Source of the DNA: JACMLC01 sp963720235
Lineage (GTDB): Bacteria; Acidobacteriota; Blastocatellia; Pyrinomonadales; Pyrinomonadaceae
Length of the DNA stretch: 64,000 nucleotides
Assembly (NCBI GenBank): GCA_963720235.1
Contig: OY970389.1
Coordinates: 3,906,001-3,970,000 of the forward strand
Direction of reading: 5' to 3'
Within the stretch, counting starts at the first letter, position 1. Every line of letters starts with the position of its first letter. Below the pieces are notes generated by a model that was not told the origin of the DNA, did not search any database, and saw only the letters and a list, made by a program, of their open reading frames with translations. Shown here piece after piece: positions 63,193 through 64,000 of the stretch. A program made the translations under genes and the position numbers.

Positions 63193-64000
63193 CTAGTTGA
63201 TGATGAGCCAAGAGACCTTTGCTTCGTCTGAGAGATCGGATGAAAGGATAGTGAAAGAGGCGCCCTCGACAATGTTTGTATATGAGTAGGTGATGACATC
63301 TCTTGTGGATGATTGCCGCGTGACGAGAATCGCTGAGCCTGCTTGCACGCAGGTCGAATTAATCTGTGCGCTGCCCCTGCGAATTTGCGCCACGCCGCGA
63401 CACTGGCCGCTCATCTTCAAAGGCCCTTTGACTTCGACCTCTCCCTCAAAATAGTTCTTGCTCGCAGCCCCGACAGAATAGATGTTGAAGCGCAAGACAT
63501 CTCCGATGGTCGAGTGGTCTCCGACATAAAGCCCAATGTTGTTGTAAACTTTTGTGCCGTACGCGCTCGACGGCTGGTTGATTTTGATGCCGTACATGTT
63601 AGGAATAATCCCGGTTCCCTGCCCTCCCAGATTCTTCAGATTGATGACGGCCTGCTCCGTGACATCAGCATTGCCGTTATTCGTCACGCTCGTAGAGATA
63701 CCGAACATGTAAGGATTGGCTCCCGGCGTGTTCTGCGTCGAATTGTTGACGAGGTTGATGGCTGCTCCAATCGAGCCATACTTGGGCACAATGCCTTCTA
63801 TATATGCGCCGATTTCCGCGCCGACGACTCCCCACGTCGAACCGGAAGTGCGAGCGTCTATGGCTTCGAGCCGCCCGCCAAAGGTGCGTCCGTTGAACTG
63901 ACCCGCGCCGGAATTGCGCGCTGCGGAATACGAGCCATAAATCTCGCTTGACCCACTAGTGTTGATGACAACGCCTGAGGGAATCTGCACGCGGTTGTAA
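63193..64000 (-). CDS. Surface or tail-fibre-like protein, N-terminus cut by the window edge
   Basis: The frame is open through 64000, so only the C-terminal 268 or so residues are seen; the GTG at 63990 is probably not a start. Ser/Asn/Gly/Thr-rich, beta-structured (SGVVINTSGSSEIYGSYSAA, then FGGRLEAIDARTSGSTWGVV), like tail spikes and adhesins with repeated turns. It ends GASFTILSSDLSDEAKVSWL. No enzymatic motif is seen. It precedes the regulator fragment by 18 bases on the same strand. A phage-type tail or a surface protein are both possible. Confidence 0.6.
   Translation of the reverse strand, partial: YNRVQIPSGVVINTSGSSEIYGSYSAARNSGAGQFNGRTFGGRLEAIDARTSGSTWGVVGAEIGAYIEGIVPKYGSIGAAINLVNNSTQNTPGANPYMFGISTSVTNNGNADVTEQAVINLKNLGGQGTGIIPNMYGIKINQPSSAYGTKVYNNIGLYVGDHSTIGDVLRFNIYSVGAASKNYFEGEVEVKGPLKMSGQCRGVAQIRRGSAQINSTCVQAGSAILVTRQSSTRDVITYSYTNIVEGASFTILSSDLSDEAKVSWLIIN

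Larger units (their letters stand above)
60759..64000. mobile_element. Left end of an integrated element (inferred)
   Basis: The tRNA 3' fragment marks the boundary. By orientation the element lies at higher coordinates, with the intact tRNA gene expected at its far end, outside the window. It starts with three small, less GC-rich genes, none of them housekeeping, then a deleted regulator and a truncated surface protein. No integrase is in this part. The 200 bases between the tRNA fragment and 61010 show nothing clear. How far the element extends is unknown. Confidence 0.5.

Overview
The window looks like chromosomal DNA of an Acidobacteriota bacterium, most likely class Blastocatellia. This is inferred from a very large Oar-type TonB-dependent receptor, several secreted proteins built from FG-GAP/VCBS-like blades, a DUF5777-like beta-barrel protein, long GC-rich runs of co-oriented genes, and many long palindromes between genes. 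No rRNA, complete tRNA or CRISPR array was seen.

Layout. (1) 1-9.3 kb: an unrecognised gene cut by the left edge, two secreted copper-site (cupredoxin) proteins, then a tandem pair of P-domain plus FG-GAP proteins duplicated together with promoter and terminator. (2) 9.4-23 kb, mostly housekeeping: rpoD, a MarR regulator, an ECF sigma factor, heme A synthase, a DUF434 protein, a MATE exporter, two secreted Cys-Cys proteins, citrate synthase, an ATP-grasp-like protein, NAD synthetase and msrA. (3) 23-43 kb: a delta-60/FG-GAP secreted protein, a DUF5996 protein with pgi, an ABC exporter with a cyclic-nucleotide-binding tail, an amino-acid permease, two oxidoreductases, small secreted proteins, a PQQ-type beta-propeller, an S41 peptidase, an FKBP-TPR isomerase and a GT39-like membrane transferase. 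(4) 43.1-45.1 kb: an AT-rich insert carrying a controller protein, a MunI-like restriction endonuclease and a convergent MT-A70 adenine methyltransferase. It is bounded by integron-type recombination sequences and reads as a gene cassette with its attC site. This is the most striking feature. (5) 45.2-50.2 kb: a membrane protein, a frameshifted TetR gene and the large TonB-dependent receptor, the last two preceded by similar operator-like palindromes. (6) 50.3-57.6 kb: an acyl/lipid locus with alpha/beta hydrolases, a KAS III-like protein lacking the canonical His and Asn, a long-chain acyl-CoA ligase, a MaoC hydratase and a frameshifted MFS transporter. (7) 57.6-60.7 kb: a GT-C mannosyltransferase, a secreted protein and a frameshifted lipoprotein. 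(8) 60.76 kb to the right edge: a 3' fragment of a CAT-anticodon tRNA gene marks the probable end of an integrated element holding three small genes, an internally deleted sigma-54 regulator and a cut surface-type protein.

Across the window about 17 palindromes of roughly 50-140 bp lie just downstream of stop codons, usually within 5-40 bp. Many have arms made of short tandem repeats such as CGCAAAGG or CACAGAGA. They probably end transcription and may be non-autonomous mobile repeats. Three genes each carry what reads as one extra base. This is either recent decay or residual sequencing error.
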